A program made the position numbers and the translations under genes. Shown one piece after another: positions 9,149 to 23,235 of a DNA stretch of 64,000 nt; within the stretch, counting starts at the first letter, position 1, and each line of letters begins with the position of its first letter. The notes under the pieces were generated by a model. It did no database searches and was not told where the DNA came from. It saw nothing but the letters and a program-made list of their open reading frames with translations. The stretch lies in the NCBI RefSeq assembly GCF_902833055.1, contig NZ_CADFEJ010000003.1, forward strand, positions 1 to 64,000, read 5' to 3'. Source of the stretch: Burkholderia territorii. Its GTDB lineage: Bacteria; Pseudomonadota; Gammaproteobacteria; Burkholderiales; Burkholderiaceae.

Positions 9149-10735
9149 ATGCGACTTATATTGAGTGCGATGGTGGTCCTGCTGCTCGCCGCTTGTGCGA
9201 GCCAGCCACCTGTCGCCAACAACGCCGCCGATTCGCAGGCGGCGTCCAACTACCTCCGTAAATCAGCCACCGCCAAAGAAACCGTCGACGTCGACAAACA
9301 ATCCGTCGGCGATCTGACCAGTGCCGACTCCGATCTCTGGGGCCGCATCCGTCGCGGTTTCCAGATGCCCGACCTGCAGAGCGACCTCGTCGACATGCAG
9401 ACGACCTGGTACACGCAACGCCCCGATTACGTGCAGCGCATGACCGAGCGCTCGCAGAAGTACCTGTATCACATCGTCGAGGAGCTCGAAGCGCGCCATA
9501 TGCCGACCGAGCTCGCGCTGCTGCCGTTCATCGAATCCGCGTTCAACCCGCAGGCGCTGTCGGTCGCGAAGGCGGCCGGCATGTGGCAGTTCATGCCCGG
9601 CACGGGCCGCACGTACAACCTGAAGCGCAACATGTGGCAGGACGAGCGTCGCGACGTGCTCGCGTCGACGAGCGCCGCGCTCGATTACTTGTCGCGCCTG
9701 CATGACATGTTCGGCGACTGGTATCTGGCGCTGGCCGCTTACAACTGGGGCGAGGGCAACGTGCAGCGTGCGATCGCGCGCAACCAGGCGGCCGGCCTGC
9801 CGACCGACTACCAGAGCCTGCGGATGCCGAACGAAACGCGCAACTACGTGCCGAAACTGCAGGCGGTGAAGAACATCATCGCGAATCCTCAGCAGTTCGG
9901 CCTGACGCTGCCGGATATCCCGAACCACCCGTATTTCGTGACGGTCACGACGTCGCGCGACATCGACGTGGCGGTGGCCGCGAAGCTCGCAAACCTGTCG
10001 CTCGACGAGTTCCGTTCGCTGAACCCGTCGTTCTCGAAGCCGGTCATCCTCGGCGCGACCGAGCCGCAGATCCTGCTGCCGTTCGACAACGCGGCAGCGT
10101 TCGAGAAGAACCTGAAGGCGTACAGCGGCCAGTTGTCGACGTGGACGACCTATACGGTCAGCGAGCGCGCGCGCCCGGCTGCGATCGCCGAGAAGATCGG
10201 CGTCGACGCCGATACGCTGATGTCGGTCAACAAGATTCCGGCCGGCATGCGCCTGAAGCCGGGCTCGACGATCGTCGTGCCGCGCGGCGATGACGACGAC
10301 GAGGACATCAGCGCGGACGTCGCGGAAAACGGCGTGCTCGCGATGGAGCCCGACGTGCCCGACACGCGCAAGATGCTGATTCGCGTGCGCCGCAAGCAGT
10401 CGATGGCGGCGATCGCCGGCCGCTACGGCGTGTCGGTCGGTCAGCTGAAGGCATGGAACCGCACGCATCGCGATCTCGCGATGCCGGGCCAGGCGCTCGT
10501 GCTGCACGTGCCGGTTGGCCGCGCGGTGCCGGCAGAGCCGGGTCCGGAGCGGATCGCGACGTCGGCCGCCGGTGCGCATATCGAGCGCGCGAGCCTGTCC
10601 GTGGGCGGCAAGTCGCGCGGCACGAAGCACGGTGCCGCGAAGCCGGCCGCCCGTGCGACGAAGTCGGCCCCCGCGAAGGCGGCACCGGCCAAGGCCGCGC
10701 CGAAGGCTGCTGCGCACAAGGGCAAGAAGAAGTAA
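9149..10735 (+). CDS. mltD: Membrane-bound lytic murein transglycosylase D
   Basis: 528 residues. A lipoprotein signal with LLLAAC places the lipidated Cys at about 16. The soluble lytic transglycosylase domain spans about 110-260, with the catalytic Glu in LPFIESAFNP (about 129), then AAGMWQFMPGTGR and LALAAYNWGEGNV. Two LysM-like peptidoglycan-binding repeats follow at about 340-385 and 410-455. The last 50 or so residues are an Ala/Lys/Pro-rich tail. It cleaves glycan strands to 1,6-anhydromuropeptides at the envelope. A clear promoter and terminator frame it as a single-gene unit. The first methionine matches the lipoprotein signal. Confidence 0.92.
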   Translation: MRLILSAMVVLLLAACASQPPVANNAADSQAASNYLRKSATAKETVDVDKQSVGDLTSADSDLWGRIRRGFQMPDLQSDLVDMQTTWYTQRPDYVQRMTERSQKYLYHIVEELEARHMPTELALLPFIESAFNPQALSVAKAAGMWQFMPGTGRTYNLKRNMWQDERRDVLASTSAALDYLSRLHDMFGDWYLALAAYNWGEGNVQRAIARNQAAGLPTDYQSLRMPNETRNYVPKLQAVKNIIANPQQFGLTLPDIPNHPYFVTVTTSRDIDVAVAAKLANLSLDEFRSLNPSFSKPVILGATEPQILLPFDNAAAFEKNLKAYSGQLSTWTTYTVSERARPAAIAEKIGVDADTLMSVNKIPAGMRLKPGSTIVVPRGDDDDEDISADVAENGVLAMEPDVPDTRKMLIRVRRKQSMAAIAGRYGVSVGQLKAWNRTHRDLAMPGQALVLHVPVGRAVPAEPGPERIATSAAGAHIERASLSVGGKSRGTKHGAAKPAARATKSAPAKAAPAKAAPKAAAHKGKKK

Positions 10736-10807
10736 CGCGGTCGCGACCGCCGCGAGGCGCGCCGGCAGGACCGCGCGCTTGCGCTATCATCCGATGAAAC
10801 GCGATGG

Positions 10808-10840
10808 AACGCCGTCACCGAGGTGACGGCGTTTTCGTTT
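10808..10840 (+). terminator. Intrinsic terminator after mltD
   Basis: AACGCCGTCACC (10808-10819), a 2-base gap and GGTGACGGCGTT (10822-10833) make a perfect 12-bp stem, followed by TTCGTTT. Confidence 0.8.
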
Positions 10841-10893
10841 GTGCGCGGCAGCGAGGCTATTGCTTCGCGGGTCCCGGATCACGAGGAGGAGCG

Positions 10894-12126
10894 ATGTCGT
10901 CGGTGCAGGTGAGGGTGCTCGCGCTGTTTGCGCTCGGATATTTCGTGTCGTATGTGTTCCGCGGCGTCAATCTCGGCTTCGCGCCATTCGTCACGCACGA
11001 GCTCGGGCTTTCGGCCGCCGATCTCGGGCTGCTTACCAGTCTGTATTTCCTCGGCTTTGCCGGCGCGCAGATTCCGGCGGGCGTGCTGCTCGACCATTTC
11101 GGCCCGCGCCGCGTGACGGCCGGCATGCTGCTGTTCGCGGCCACCGGCGCCGCCGTGTTCGGCGTCGCACACGACCTCGGCACGATGATGGCGGGCCGAT
11201 TGCTCATCGGCGTCGGCGTATCGGTGTGTCTCGGTGCGGCATTCAAGGCGCTCGCGCAGCATTTCCCGGTTGGCCGGCTGCCGCTCGTCAACGGCCTCGT
11301 GATGGCCGTTGGCGGCCTGGGTGGCGTCGCGGTCGGCTCGCCGCTCACGTGGCTGCTCGGCGTGACGAGCTGGCGCATAATCTGCGGCGGCCTCGCGGTG
11401 CTGACGATCGCCGTCGCGGCCGCGATCGGCTTCGGCGCGCCGGAGGCCGAGCAGCCGCGCCATCAGGGCGGACTCGTCAGCCAGTTCAAGGGCACGTGGT
11501 ACATCCTCGGCAGCGGCGCGTTCTGGAAGATCTCGTCGTTCTCGATCGTCACGCAGGGCGTGTTCTATGCGATGCAGTCGCTATGGGTCGGCCCGTACCT
11601 GCGCGACGTCGCCGGGTTCGACGCACAGCACGCCGCGCGGCTCGTGTCGGTGCTCGGCTTCGCGATGATGGCCGGTTGTGTCGGTTTCGGCGCGGCGGCG
11701 CGCGTGCTCGAGCGCCGTGGGGTGTCGGTCCAGGCGTTTTGCGGCGTCGGCATGGCGTTGTTCGTTGCCACGCAGGTTGCGATCGTCGCGCGCGTTTCGC
11801 TGCCGCCGGGCGTGCTGTGGGCGGCCTACGGGATGTTCGGCGGCGTCGGGATCCTGACCTATGCGGTATTGGTCCGCCACTTTCCGGCCCATCTGATCGG
11901 CCGCGCGAATACGACGCTGACGCTCGTGATCTTCGTGCTGATCTTTGCGTTCCAGATCGGTATCGGCGCGGTGCTGTCGCACTGGCCGGCGATCGACGGC
12001 CGTTATCCGGCTGCCGCGCACGTCACCGCATGGAGCGTGCTGCTCGCGCTGCAGCTTGCGAGCGCGGTCTGGTACGCATGGCCCGCGCGCAGCGCTGGCA
12101 AGCGCGTTGATCCGGCGGTACGCTGA
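10894..12126 (+). CDS. MFS transporter
   Basis: 410 residues with 12 predicted membrane helices. The loop 2-3 motif is visible as GVLLDHFGPRRV, and FVSYVFRGVN opens the protein. A GLGGVAVGSPL segment and a cytoplasmic mid-loop near 200 separate the two six-helix halves. Substrate is unknown; it looks closest to small-molecule/anion MFS exporters with an NNP- or CynX-like feel. The start at 10894 has AGGAGGAG immediately upstream, a near-perfect ribosome site, so the in-frame opening from 10804 through the terminator hairpin is rejected. Confidence 0.8.
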   Translation: MSSVQVRVLALFALGYFVSYVFRGVNLGFAPFVTHELGLSAADLGLLTSLYFLGFAGAQIPAGVLLDHFGPRRVTAGMLLFAATGAAVFGVAHDLGTMMAGRLLIGVGVSVCLGAAFKALAQHFPVGRLPLVNGLVMAVGGLGGVAVGSPLTWLLGVTSWRIICGGLAVLTIAVAAAIGFGAPEAEQPRHQGGLVSQFKGTWYILGSGAFWKISSFSIVTQGVFYAMQSLWVGPYLRDVAGFDAQHAARLVSVLGFAMMAGCVGFGAAARVLERRGVSVQAFCGVGMALFVATQVAIVARVSLPPGVLWAAYGMFGGVGILTYAVLVRHFPAHLIGRANTTLTLVIFVLIFAFQIGIGAVLSHWPAIDGRYPAAAHVTAWSVLLALQLASAVWYAWPARSAGKRVDPAVR

Positions 12127-12487
12127 CGGGTAGCGCGGCTGCGGAAACGGGGCCGCAGCAACGCGCGTCGTGCGCGATGCCGCGGCATTGTGCGCGCCAC
12201 ACGCATGATCGGACGGCCATGTCGATTGAAGATTAGGCCATTTTCGGGCTATAATTTGAAAGTTTGTGCTGATCAACCTCGCACCCTAGCGCCTACCTCA
12301 CTTATCCCGTTCATCCGCCGCACGCCGCCTGTCGGGCGATGCCGCGAAGCCTCGTGCGCCACGCGCCGGGTTCGCGCGCCGACATCGCAGGTCGCGTCCA
12401 GCTAGCGACTCCGCGCGCCTACGCAGCGCGGCGCTCGCGCGGCAGGGTAAACAGGTCGGCAGCAGGGTGTTCCCCAAGGAGCCTCCC
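12127..12487. other. carA promoter and leader region
   Basis: 361 bp without a gene. It holds the promoter at 12226-12255. Transcription from it would give a leader of about 225 bases before the carA GTG. No attenuator hairpin with a T-run is obvious in the leader. Confidence 0.5.
12226..12255 (+). promoter_or_regulatory. Sigma-70 promoter upstream of carA
   Basis: TTGAAG (12226-12231), an 18-bp spacer and a consensus TATAAT (12250-12255) lie in an AT-rich island between the MFS gene and carA. Confidence 0.65.
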
Positions 12488-13633
12488 GTGTTGCCGTCTT
12501 TTTCTCCCGCCTTGCTTGCACTCGCCGACGGCACGGTCTTTCGTGGTTATTCGATCGGGGCCGAAGGCCACACGATCGGTGAAGTCGTGTTCAACACCGC
12601 GATTACCGGCTATCAGGAAATCCTGACTGATCCGAGCTACGCGCGTCAGATCGTCACGCTCACCTACCCGCATATCGGCAACGTCGGCGTCAACGCCGAA
12701 GACGTCGAAGCCACGAAAGTCCATGCCGCCGGCCTGATCATCCGTGATCTGCCGACGCTCGCATCGAACTTCCGCATGGAGCGCACGCTCGGCGACTACC
12801 TGCGCGACGAAGGCGTCGTCGCGATCGCCGGCATCGATACCCGCAAGCTGACCCGTATCCTGCGCGACAAGGGCGCGCAGAACGGCTGCATCCTGGCCGG
12901 CTCGAATGACGAGGCGAAGGCGATCGAACTCGCGCGCTCGTTCCCGGGCCTCGCCGGCATGGATCTCGCTAAGGTCGTGTCGACCACGAAGCCGTTCGAG
13001 TGGAAGCAGACCGAATGGCGCCTCGGCAGCGGTTACGGCATGCAGCAAGCGCCGAAGTACCGCGTCGTCGCGTACGACTTCGGCGTCAAGTACAACATCC
13101 TGCGCATGCTCGCGGAGCGCGGTTGCCACGTGACGGTGCTGCCGGCCGAGGCGAGCGCGGCCGACGCGCTGGCGCTGAATCCGGACGGCATCTTCCTGTC
13201 GAACGGCCCGGGCGACCCGGAACCGTGCGACTACGCGATCGCGGCAGCCCGCGAATTCATCGAGCGCGGCGTGCCGACCTTCGGCATCTGCCTCGGCCAC
13301 CAGATCATGGGCCTCGCGGTCGGCGCGAAGACGCTGAAGATGAAGACGGGCCACCATGGCGCGAACCACCCGGTGAAGGATCTCGGCGATGGCCGCGTGG
13401 TGATCACGTCGCAGAACCACGGCTTCGCGGTCGATGCGGATTCGCTGCCGGCCAACGCGCGCGTAACGCACGTGTCGCTGTTCGACGGCACGCTGCAGGG
13501 CTTCGAGCTGACCGACAAGCCGGCATTCTGCTTCCAGGGTCACCCGGAAGCGTCGCCCGGCCCGCACGACATCGCGTATCTGTTCGACCGTTTCACCGCC
13601 CTGATGGACGCGGCGAAGCAGCGCTCCGCCTGA
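12488..13633 (+). CDS. carA: Carbamoyl-phosphate synthase, small (glutaminase) subunit
   Basis: 381 residues. The N-terminal CPSase small-chain domain opens with [15 protein letters not shown]. The C-terminal class I glutamine amidotransferase domain has [10 protein letters not shown], the nucleophile Cys in FGICLGHQ, and the His-x-Glu pair in [11 protein letters not shown]. It hydrolyses glutamine and feeds ammonia to CarB for pyrimidine and arginine synthesis. The start is a GTG at 12488 with AAGGAG 6 bases upstream; an in-frame GTG at 12467 lacks a site. It is followed 37 bp later by a LysE-type gene rather than carB. Confidence 0.95.
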   Translation: MLPSFSPALLALADGTVFRGYSIGAEGHTIGEVVFNTAITGYQEILTDPSYARQIVTLTYPHIGNVGVNAEDVEATKVHAAGLIIRDLPTLASNFRMERTLGDYLRDEGVVAIAGIDTRKLTRILRDKGAQNGCILAGSNDEAKAIELARSFPGLAGMDLAKVVSTTKPFEWKQTEWRLGSGYGMQQAPKYRVVAYDFGVKYNILRMLAERGCHVTVLPAEASAADALALNPDGIFLSNGPGDPEPCDYAIAAAREFIERGVPTFGICLGHQIMGLAVGAKTLKMKTGHHGANHPVKDLGDGRVVITSQNHGFAVDADSLPANARVTHVSLFDGTLQGFELTDKPAFCFQGHPEASPGPHDIAYLFDRFTALMDAAKQRSA

Positions 13634-13670
13634 CGCAACCGAAGCAACCGAAGAACGGGAGATTCGCATC

Positions 13671-14342
13671 ATGTTCGGCCACGCACTCGGCATCACGGAT
13701 ATCTGGACCTACGTGTTCGGCGTGATCTTCATCATCCTGCTGCCGGGGCCGAACTCGATGTACGTGCTGTCGCTCGCGGCGCAGCGTGGCGTGAAGGCCG
13801 GCTATCGCGCGGCCTGCGGTGTGTTCGTCGGCGACACGGTGCTGATGGTGCTGTCCGCCGCGGGCGTCGCGTCGCTGCTCAAGGCGAACCCCCTGCTGTT
13901 CTCCGTCGTCAAGTACGGCGGTGCCGCGTATCTGCTGTACATCGGTGCCGGGATGCTGCGCGGCGCGTGGCGGAAGCTGCGCGCCCGCGCCGATGAGCCG
14001 GCCGATGCGCCGCGCGCGGTCGGCGGCGAGCAGTCCTTCGACACGCCGTTCCGCAAGGCGCTGATCGTGAGCCTCCTGAATCCGAAGGCGATCCTGTTCT
14101 TCATCTCGTTCTTCATCCAGTTCGTCGACCCGGCATTCCCGCATCCCGCGCTGTCGTTCGTCGTGCTCGGGGCGATCGCGCAATGCGCGAGCTTCCTGTA
14201 CCTGAGCACGCTGATCTTCGCGGGCGCACGGCTTGCCGAGCATTTCCGCCGCCGCCGCAAGCTCGCGGCGGGTGCGGCGAGCAGCGTGGGCGGCCTGTTC
14301 ATCGGTTTCTCGGTGAAGCTTGCGCTCGCCACCATGAGCTGA
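13671..14342 (+). CDS. LysE-family amino-acid exporter
   Basis: 223 residues with about six membrane helices. The family signature near the N-terminus is visible as [17 protein letters not shown], followed by [17 protein letters not shown] second conserved piece is [10 protein letters not shown] near residue 145. Members export amino acids or related compounds across the inner membrane. It sits between carA and carB (37 bp after carA, 59 bp before carB), so it is probably co-transcribed. Export of arginine or a pathway intermediate is a guess from position only. GGGAG lies upstream of the start. Confidence 0.85.
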   Translation: MFGHALGITDIWTYVFGVIFIILLPGPNSMYVLSLAAQRGVKAGYRAACGVFVGDTVLMVLSAAGVASLLKANPLLFSVVKYGGAAYLLYIGAGMLRGAWRKLRARADEPADAPRAVGGEQSFDTPFRKALIVSLLNPKAILFFISFFIQFVDPAFPHPALSFVVLGAIAQCASFLYLSTLIFAGARLAEHFRRRRKLAAGAASSVGGLFIGFSVKLALATMS

Positions 14343-14401
14343 GCGCAACCGCCGATCCGCGACAACGCCACGACAAAGATTACTTACTGAATTCACAAGC
14401 C

Positions 14402-17656
<3,255 letters not shown>

Positions 17657-17686
17657 GCGGTCGGTTACCTGTCGAAGCAACACGTG

Positions 17687-17746
17687 CCGCGGTTAAGCGG
17701 TGTTTCCGGTTCGCCGGGAATGCGCTTAATCGCGGTGATTTTTTTT
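17687..17746 (+). terminator. Strong terminator or attenuator between carB and greA
   Basis: CCGCGGTTAAGCG pairs with CGCTTAATCGCGG with one mismatch, enclosing a second small stem in the loop. It is followed by TGA and eight T residues. It ends 28 bp before the greA start codon, so greA needs its own promoter or read-through. Confidence 0.75.
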
Positions 17747-17774
17747 ATAGCCGTTTTTAGCGATTGAGCCGTTT

Positions 17775-18251
17775 ATGAGCACCATTCCGTTGACAAAGCG
17801 TGGCGCAGAGCAACTGCGCGATGAATTGCAGCGCCTCAAGTCCGTCGAGCGGCCGGCCGTGATCAACGCGATCGCGGAGGCCCGCGCACAGGGCGATCTG
17901 TCCGAAAACGCCGAATACGACGCTGCGAAAGAAAAGCAGGGCTTCATCGAGGGTCGCATCGCGGAAATCGAATCGAAGCTGTCGGCCGCGCAGGTCATCG
18001 ATCCCACCGTGCTCGATGCCGAAGGCCGCGTGGTCTTCGCGTCGACGGTCGAACTCGAGGATCTCGAGTCGGGCGACACCGTCAAGTACCAGATCGTCGG
18101 CGACGACGAAGCCGACATCGATCACGGCCTGATCTCGGTCAGTTCGCCGATCGCGCGCGCGCTGATCGGCAAGTCCGAAGGCGACGTCGCGGCCGTCCAG
18201 GCACCGAGCGGCGTGCGCGAATACGAAATCATCTCGGTCAGCTATATCTGA
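17775..18251 (+). CDS. greA: Transcription elongation factor GreA
   Basis: 158 residues, the standard GreA length. The N-terminal coiled coil begins with [19 protein letters not shown]. The acidic tip motif that stimulates RNA cleavage is in [16 protein letters not shown]. The C-terminal FKBP-like domain has the conserved [14 protein letters not shown] and GDVAAVQAP segments. It rescues backtracked RNA polymerase by inducing cleavage of the RNA 3' end. The DUF4149 gene follows 14 bp later. Confidence 0.96.
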   Translation: MSTIPLTKRGAEQLRDELQRLKSVERPAVINAIAEARAQGDLSENAEYDAAKEKQGFIEGRIAEIESKLSAAQVIDPTVLDAEGRVVFASTVELEDLESGDTVKYQIVGDDEADIDHGLISVSSPIARALIGKSEGDVAAVQAPSGVREYEIISVSYI

Positions 18252-18265
18252 AGCGGAGCGACGTG

Positions 18266-18724
18266 ATGCCGCACCGCGTGTTCCGTCTGCTGTCGGCCGT
18301 GTGGGTCGGCAGCCTGCTGACGATCGGGTATGCGGTCGCGCCCGTGCTGTTCCGAACGCTGGAGCGGATGACGGCCGGCTCGGTCGCGGCCCAGCTGTTC
18401 CGGATCGAGGCGATCGTCGGCGTCGTGTGCGGCGTGTTGCTGCTCGCGCTGTCGAATCAGCAGGTGCGGCGCGGCAGCGGCGATTACCGGCGCGTGCGCT
18501 GGATCGTCGCGGCGATGGTGGCGTGCGTGCTGGTCGGGTATTTTGCGCTGCAGCCGTTCATGAACGCGCTGCGGGTGGCCGCGATGGAGGCGGGCACCGA
18601 TATCGCGCACTCGCCGTACGCGAGCCGCTTCGGGATGCTGCACGGCGTCTCGAGCCTGTTCTATCTCGTCGAGAGCGTGCTGGGGCTGATGCTGATCTGG
18701 CGTCTGCCGGCGCGAGACGCCTGA
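18266..18724 (+). CDS. DUF4149 family membrane protein
   Basis: 152 residues with four predicted membrane helices: near 5-25, 45-62, 75-97 and 128-148. The N-terminal WVGSLLTIGYAVAPVLF and the central FALQPFMNALR are typical of DUF4149 proteins, which sit next to greA and yhbY in Burkholderiales. Function is unknown. The ATG at 18266 has GGAG 7 bases upstream; a GTG at 18263 is the alternative. It is probably co-transcribed with greA. Confidence 0.8.
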   Translation: MPHRVFRLLSAVWVGSLLTIGYAVAPVLFRTLERMTAGSVAAQLFRIEAIVGVVCGVLLLALSNQQVRRGSGDYRRVRWIVAAMVACVLVGYFALQPFMNALRVAAMEAGTDIAHSPYASRFGMLHGVSSLFYLVESVLGLMLIWRLPARDA

Positions 18725-18750
18725 ACGCTCCGAGCGTTGCAGCGGCAGGG

Positions 18751-18772
18751 CGGCACGGGGTGCCCCGTGCCG
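18751..18772. terminator. Hairpin between convergent genes
   Basis: CGGCACGGGG, a TG gap and CCCCGTGCCG form a perfect 10-bp stem between the DUF4149 gene and convergent yhbY. No T-run follows on either strand, so it may stabilise 3' ends rather than terminate. Confidence 0.5.
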
Positions 18773-18782
18773 CGCGGCGGGA

Positions 18783-19310
18783 TTACTTGCCCTGGTGCGG
18801 CCGCTTCGTGCTGGCCTGACGCTTTTTCGCGCGCTTCACGTTGCCGCCCGCCGTCACGCGCTCGTTGCCGCGCACCGTGACCTTGACCGGCCGCGGGCGA
18901 CGCACGGGGCTCGCGTTCGGCGACACCTTGACGACCTTGACGGTGCGCGGCGCACGGCCTTTCTTGTCGTCGACGGCTTCGGCCGCGCTCGGCAGCGCGC
19001 CGGCGCGTCGGCCGCGGGCCGGGGCCGCCACGGCAGCCTCGGGCTTCCAGATCACCAGCAGCTTGCCGATGTGCTGGATCGGCGCTGCGTTCAGGCGGTC
19101 GCAGATCTCGTCGTAAATGGCGACGCGCTCGTCGCGCTCGTCACCGAACACACGGATCTTGATCAGCTGGTGCGCGGCGAGGTGCACCTTGATTTCCTTC
19201 AGCACGGCGTCGGTCAGCCCTTCGGCGCCAATCAGCACGACGGGCTTGAGCGCATGGGCCTGGGAACGCAGCGCGGAGCGCTCGGCGGGGGAAAGCGAAA
19301 GGGCGGGCAT
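18783..19310 (-). CDS. yhbY: YhbY-family CRM-domain RNA-binding protein
   Basis: 175 residues. The CRM/KH-like domain occupies about 1-95, with LRSQAHALKPVVLIGAEGLT, a Gly-Glu-Gly-like GAEGLT loop in place of GxxG, and KIRVFGDERDER. YhbY proteins bind pre-50S ribosomal particles. E. coli YhbY is about 97 residues; this one carries a further 75 or so residues that are Ala/Arg/Lys/Pro-rich and basic, likely unstructured RNA-binding tail. It is divergent from rlmE, another ribosome-assembly gene. Confidence 0.88.
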   Translation of the reverse strand: MPALSLSPAERSALRSQAHALKPVVLIGAEGLTDAVLKEIKVHLAAHQLIKIRVFGDERDERVAIYDEICDRLNAAPIQHIGKLLVIWKPEAAVAAPARGRRAGALPSAAEAVDDKKGRAPRTVKVVKVSPNASPVRRPRPVKVTVRGNERVTAGGNVKRAKKRQASTKRPHQGK

Positions 19311-19504
19311 GGAAATGTCGAAATCAAATTAGGGGCGCGCTGCGTCAGAAGCGAATCGCGGGAAGTTACCGCATCAGCCGCGCGCCGAAACCACGTAAAA
19401 TCGCGGCTTGGGTCCCGGAAGGGGCCGCAGCCGCGCGAAGAAGACGCGTATTATCCGCCAAAAGCACGGCTTCACGAAGCAAATAGCAGCAATCTCTCTC
19501 TCGA

Positions 19505-20167
19505 ATGGCAAAAAACCGCTTTAACCAGCACTGGCTGCACGACCACATCAACGACCCGTACGTCAAAATGGCGCAGCGGGAGGGCTATCGCGCGCGTGCC
19601 GCGTACAAGCTGAAGGAAATCGACGAACAGGACAAGCTGATCCGTCCGGGCCAGGTGATCGTCGATCTCGGCGCGACGCCGGGCAGCTGGAGCCAGTATG
19701 CCCGCAACAAGCTCGCGCAGGGCAAGAAGCGTGACGCGGAGCGCGAAGGCGGCATCGACGGCACGATCGTTGCGCTCGACATCCTGCCGATGGAGCCGAT
19801 CGCCGACGTCCACTTCCTCCAGGGCGACTTCCGCGAGGACGACGTCCTGCACCGGCTGGAAGAGGTGCTCGAAGGCCGCGCGGTGGACCTTGTTATTTCC
19901 GACATGGCCCCCAACCTCTCCGGCGTGGCCTCGGCGGACGCGGCGCGCATCGAGCATCTGTGCGATCTGGCGCTCGAATTCGCGCAGAATCACCTGAAGC
20001 CGGAAGGTGCGCTGCTCGTGAAGTGCTTCCACGGTAGCGGCTACAGTCAGATCGTCGAAAAGTTCAAACAGCAGTTTAAGGTCGTCGCGCCGCGCAAGCC
20101 GAAGGCGTCGCGCGACAAATCGTCCGAAACGTTCATTTTGGGCCGGCAGCTGAAGCATCCGCGGTGA
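19505..20167 (+). CDS. rlmE: 23S rRNA (uridine-2552-2'-O) methyltransferase
   Basis: 220 residues, RlmE/FtsJ family. Visible pieces are [16 protein letters not shown] with the first catalytic Lys, the SAM-binding [13 protein letters not shown], the catalytic Asp in [11 protein letters not shown], and [10 protein letters not shown] with the second catalytic Lys. It methylates the A-loop of 23S rRNA late in 50S assembly. The rlmE-ftsH order is conserved. A short insert ([10 protein letters not shown]) is seen in beta-proteobacterial members. Confidence 0.95.
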   Translation: MAKNRFNQHWLHDHINDPYVKMAQREGYRARAAYKLKEIDEQDKLIRPGQVIVDLGATPGSWSQYARNKLAQGKKRDAEREGGIDGTIVALDILPMEPIADVHFLQGDFREDDVLHRLEEVLEGRAVDLVISDMAPNLSGVASADAARIEHLCDLALEFAQNHLKPEGALLVKCFHGSGYSQIVEKFKQQFKVVAPRKPKASRDKSSETFILGRQLKHPR

Positions 20168-20333
20168 CGCGGAGCGCGGTGCCGCAAACGGGCTCCGGCC
20201 CTTGCCAGACAAGCGAAGCGCTATCGCGGCGGTTGTCAATGCTTATGGCGGGGGTGGTCGGACTGGATTAGAATGACCGAGGAGCGCCGCAAGGAAAATG
20301 TAGGCGCTCGTCTACGAGTGAAGGAGTGGTGCT

Positions 20334-22229
<1,896 letters not shown>

Positions 22230-22305
22230 CCTCTGCCGTAGCACCGTTCACGGGCTGGTGTGGCTTCACACCGGCCCGTTTTGCATTCATCAACGCTTCC
22301 CGCCC

Positions 22306-23199
22306 GTGCCCGACTCCGCAGTTTCAGCCTCCATTCCCGCGCCGCTCCAGTGCGGCCGTTTCTCGCTGACGTTCGAACGCCCGCTCGTGATGGGCATTCT
22401 CAACGCCACCCCCGATTCGTTTTCCGACGGCGGCCGCTTCCTCGCGCGCGACGATGCGCTGCGCCAGGCCGAGCGGATGATTGCCGAAGGCGTCGACCTG
22501 ATCGACATCGGCGGCGAATCGACGCGTCCCGGCGCGCCGCCCGTGCCGCTCGACGAGGAGCTCGCGCGCGTGATTCCGCTCGTCGAAGCGCTTCGGCCGC
22601 TGAACGTGCCGCTGTCGATCGACACTTACAAGCCGGCCGTGATGCGGGCGGCGCTCGCCGCCGGCGCGGATCTGATCAACGACATCTGGGGATTCCGCCA
22701 GCCGGGCGCGATCGACGCCGTGCGCGAAGGCAACAGCGGGCTGTGCGCGATGCACATGCTCGGCGAGCCGCAGACGATGCAGGTCGGCGAGCCCGACTAC
22801 GGCGACGTCGTGACCGACGTGCGCGACTTTCTCGCCGCCCGCGCGCAGGCGCTGCGCGATGCGGGCGTCGCGCCGGAGCGGATCTGCGTCGATCCGGGGT
22901 TCGGATTCGGCAAGGCCGTGGTCGACGACAACTACGCGCTGCTGGCCGCGCTGCCGGACACGGCGCCCGCGCGGCCCGACGGGCGCGCGTACCCGATTCT
23001 TGCAGGCATGTCGCGCAAATCGATGCTCGGCGCGGTGATCGGCGGCAAGCCACCGATCGAACGCGTCGCGGCGAGCGTGGCGGCCGCGTTGTGCGCGGTC
23101 GAGCGCGGCGCGGCGATCGTGCGTGTGCACGACGTCGCGGCGACGGTCGATGCGCTGAAGGTCTGGAATGCCGTGCGCGAAGCCGCGCGGCAACGATAA
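22306..23199 (+). CDS. folP: Dihydropteroate synthase
   Basis: 297 residues, TIM-barrel fold. The family signatures are visible: MGILNATPDSFSDGG, IDIGGESTRPGA, SIDTYKP, INDIWGF, and CVDPGFGFGK with the pterin-binding Asp/Lys region. It joins p-aminobenzoate to the pterin pyrophosphate in folate synthesis and is the sulfonamide target. The start is uncertain: GTG at 22306 gives a plausible length, and a GTG at 22258 would add 16 residues; neither has a clear ribosome site. It lies between ftsH and glmM, as in E. coli. Confidence 0.93.
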   Translation: MPDSAVSASIPAPLQCGRFSLTFERPLVMGILNATPDSFSDGGRFLARDDALRQAERMIAEGVDLIDIGGESTRPGAPPVPLDEELARVIPLVEALRPLNVPLSIDTYKPAVMRAALAAGADLINDIWGFRQPGAIDAVREGNSGLCAMHMLGEPQTMQVGEPDYGDVVTDVRDFLAARAQALRDAGVAPERICVDPGFGFGKAVVDDNYALLAALPDTAPARPDGRAYPILAGMSRKSMLGAVIGGKPPIERVAASVAAALCAVERGAAIVRVHDVAATVDALKVWNAVREAARQR

Positions 23200-23235
23200 G
23201 TCAAAAGTTGGAAAGACGAAGGAGGAAGGTTCGCC

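Noticed and set aside
10804..10893. Upstream start for the MFS transporter
   Set aside because: It would translate through the mltD terminator hairpin and lacks a ribosome site; AGGAGGAG precedes the ATG at 10894.
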